From assembly GCA_020440825.1 (NCBI GenBank), contig JAGRNJ010000010.1, positions 38,862 through 83,113 of the forward strand: a DNA stretch of 44,252 nucleotides. The letters run 5' to 3'. Of this stretch, positions 44,007 to 44,252 are shown piece by piece. Source of the stretch: Leptospiraceae bacterium. GTDB taxonomy: Bacteria > Spirochaetota > Leptospiria > Turneriellales > Turneriellaceae. The notes under the pieces are model-generated. The model saw only the letters and a program-made list of their open reading frames with translations, did no database searches and was not told the DNA's origin. Position 1 is the stretch's first letter. Each line of letters begins with the position of its first letter. Position numbers and translations under genes: made by a program.

Positions 44007-44252
44007 TTAAAACTCTTCTTCACCCTCTATTTTTATTTTCAGGTATCTAGAAAAAGATCGATTGGCTTCTATTGTGTTTCCTGACTGCTCAAAGCAAACT
44101 GCGAGATTGTAGATTGCTTCGAGTTTGCGATCATCTAACACCAGCAATCTTTTATATGTGTATATTGCCATTTCCCGATTGCCAGAAAGCTGCCAGGCAA
44201 GACCCAGATGGTAAAGCAGGTTCAAGTGTTTTGTACGAGCTCGGGGATTCAG
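44007..44252 (-). CDS. Tetratricopeptide-repeat protein, 3' part
   Basis: The last about 81 residues of a protein that continues beyond the right edge; the frame is open to base 44252. Two TPR-like units are visible: LLYHLGLAWQLSGNREMAI and AIYNLAVCFEQSGNTIEAN, each with the A/G-small-residue pattern of a helix-turn-helix repeat. TPR proteins serve as protein-protein scaffolds. The TTG at 44225 is probably internal. An acidic tail ends the chain. There are 105 bp between its stop and the metH start. Confidence 0.8.
   Translation of the reverse strand: MNPRARTKHLNLLYHLGLAWQLSGNREMAIYTYKRLLVLDDRKLEAIYNLAVCFEQSGNTIEANRSFSRYLKIKIEGEEEF

Overview
The window reads as a compact bacterial chromosome segment of roughly 40% GC (by eye) from a diderm spirochaete, most probably a member of the Leptospirales. 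Pointers are an LpxI-type lipid A enzyme (so an LPS-bearing outer membrane), an ArgRS of a form I recall from Leptospira, GHKL-like proteins that look lineage-restricted, several PilZ (c-di-GMP) proteins, a chemoreceptor, and a lipoprotein with a loose spirochaete-style lipobox. The genus assignment is inference. Genes are tightly packed with many 1-8 bp start/stop overlaps, and no stretch over about 310 bp lacks a gene or gene remnant. I saw no CRISPR array, rRNA, insertion sequence or prophage.

Layout. (1) 1-7404, plus strand: a translationally coupled run gatA (3' part) - hisS - SCO1-like - chemoreceptor - argS - lipoate ligase family - RluA-family pseudouridine synthase. (2) 7394-12181, minus: CaiB/BaiF CoA-transferase - OppD-like ATPase - RNase HI - DinG-like helicase. 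(3) 12218-16110, minus: a GHKL-like protein, a GT-C membrane glycosyltransferase, and a GT2-GtrA fusion; the last two look like a lipid-linked sugar module. (4) tRNA-Val(GAC) and thrS, plus strand. (5) 18192-21110, minus: eutB-eutC-eutL, an ethanolamine ammonia-lyase with a single microcompartment shell protein. (6) 21155-28745: membrane double-PilZ protein, xth, lpxI, sufS, mraY, a Fur-family regulator, a second GHKL-like protein, and a PilZ gene broken by a frameshift at an A8 run. (7) 28749-31704, minus: gamma-carbonic anhydrase and two tandem CNNM/CorB-like membrane proteins. (8) 31755-34460, plus: a lipoprotein and an unusual ferredoxin-cyclase-flavin reductase fusion. (9) 34461-38711: a surface-glycan segment with gene remnants, AT-rich glycosyltransferase and methyltransferase genes, and a GT4 enzyme. 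(10) an SRPBCC-SDR fusion, full-length metH with a perfect 26-bp palindrome at its start codon, and the 3' part of a TPR gene.

Functional themes. Two B12-dependent systems (EutBC and MetH) are present. Cyclic-nucleotide signalling recurs: three PilZ domains with intact RxxxR and (D/N)xSxxG motifs, and a class III cyclase embedded in a redox chain. The best candidate for a little-described system is the protein at 32805-34460, in which a nucleotide cyclase sits between the 2Fe-2S domain and the FAD/NAD(P)H domain of an otherwise BenC-like reductase, suggesting redox-controlled cAMP or cGMP synthesis. All assignments rest on motif recognition by reading; no database search was run.
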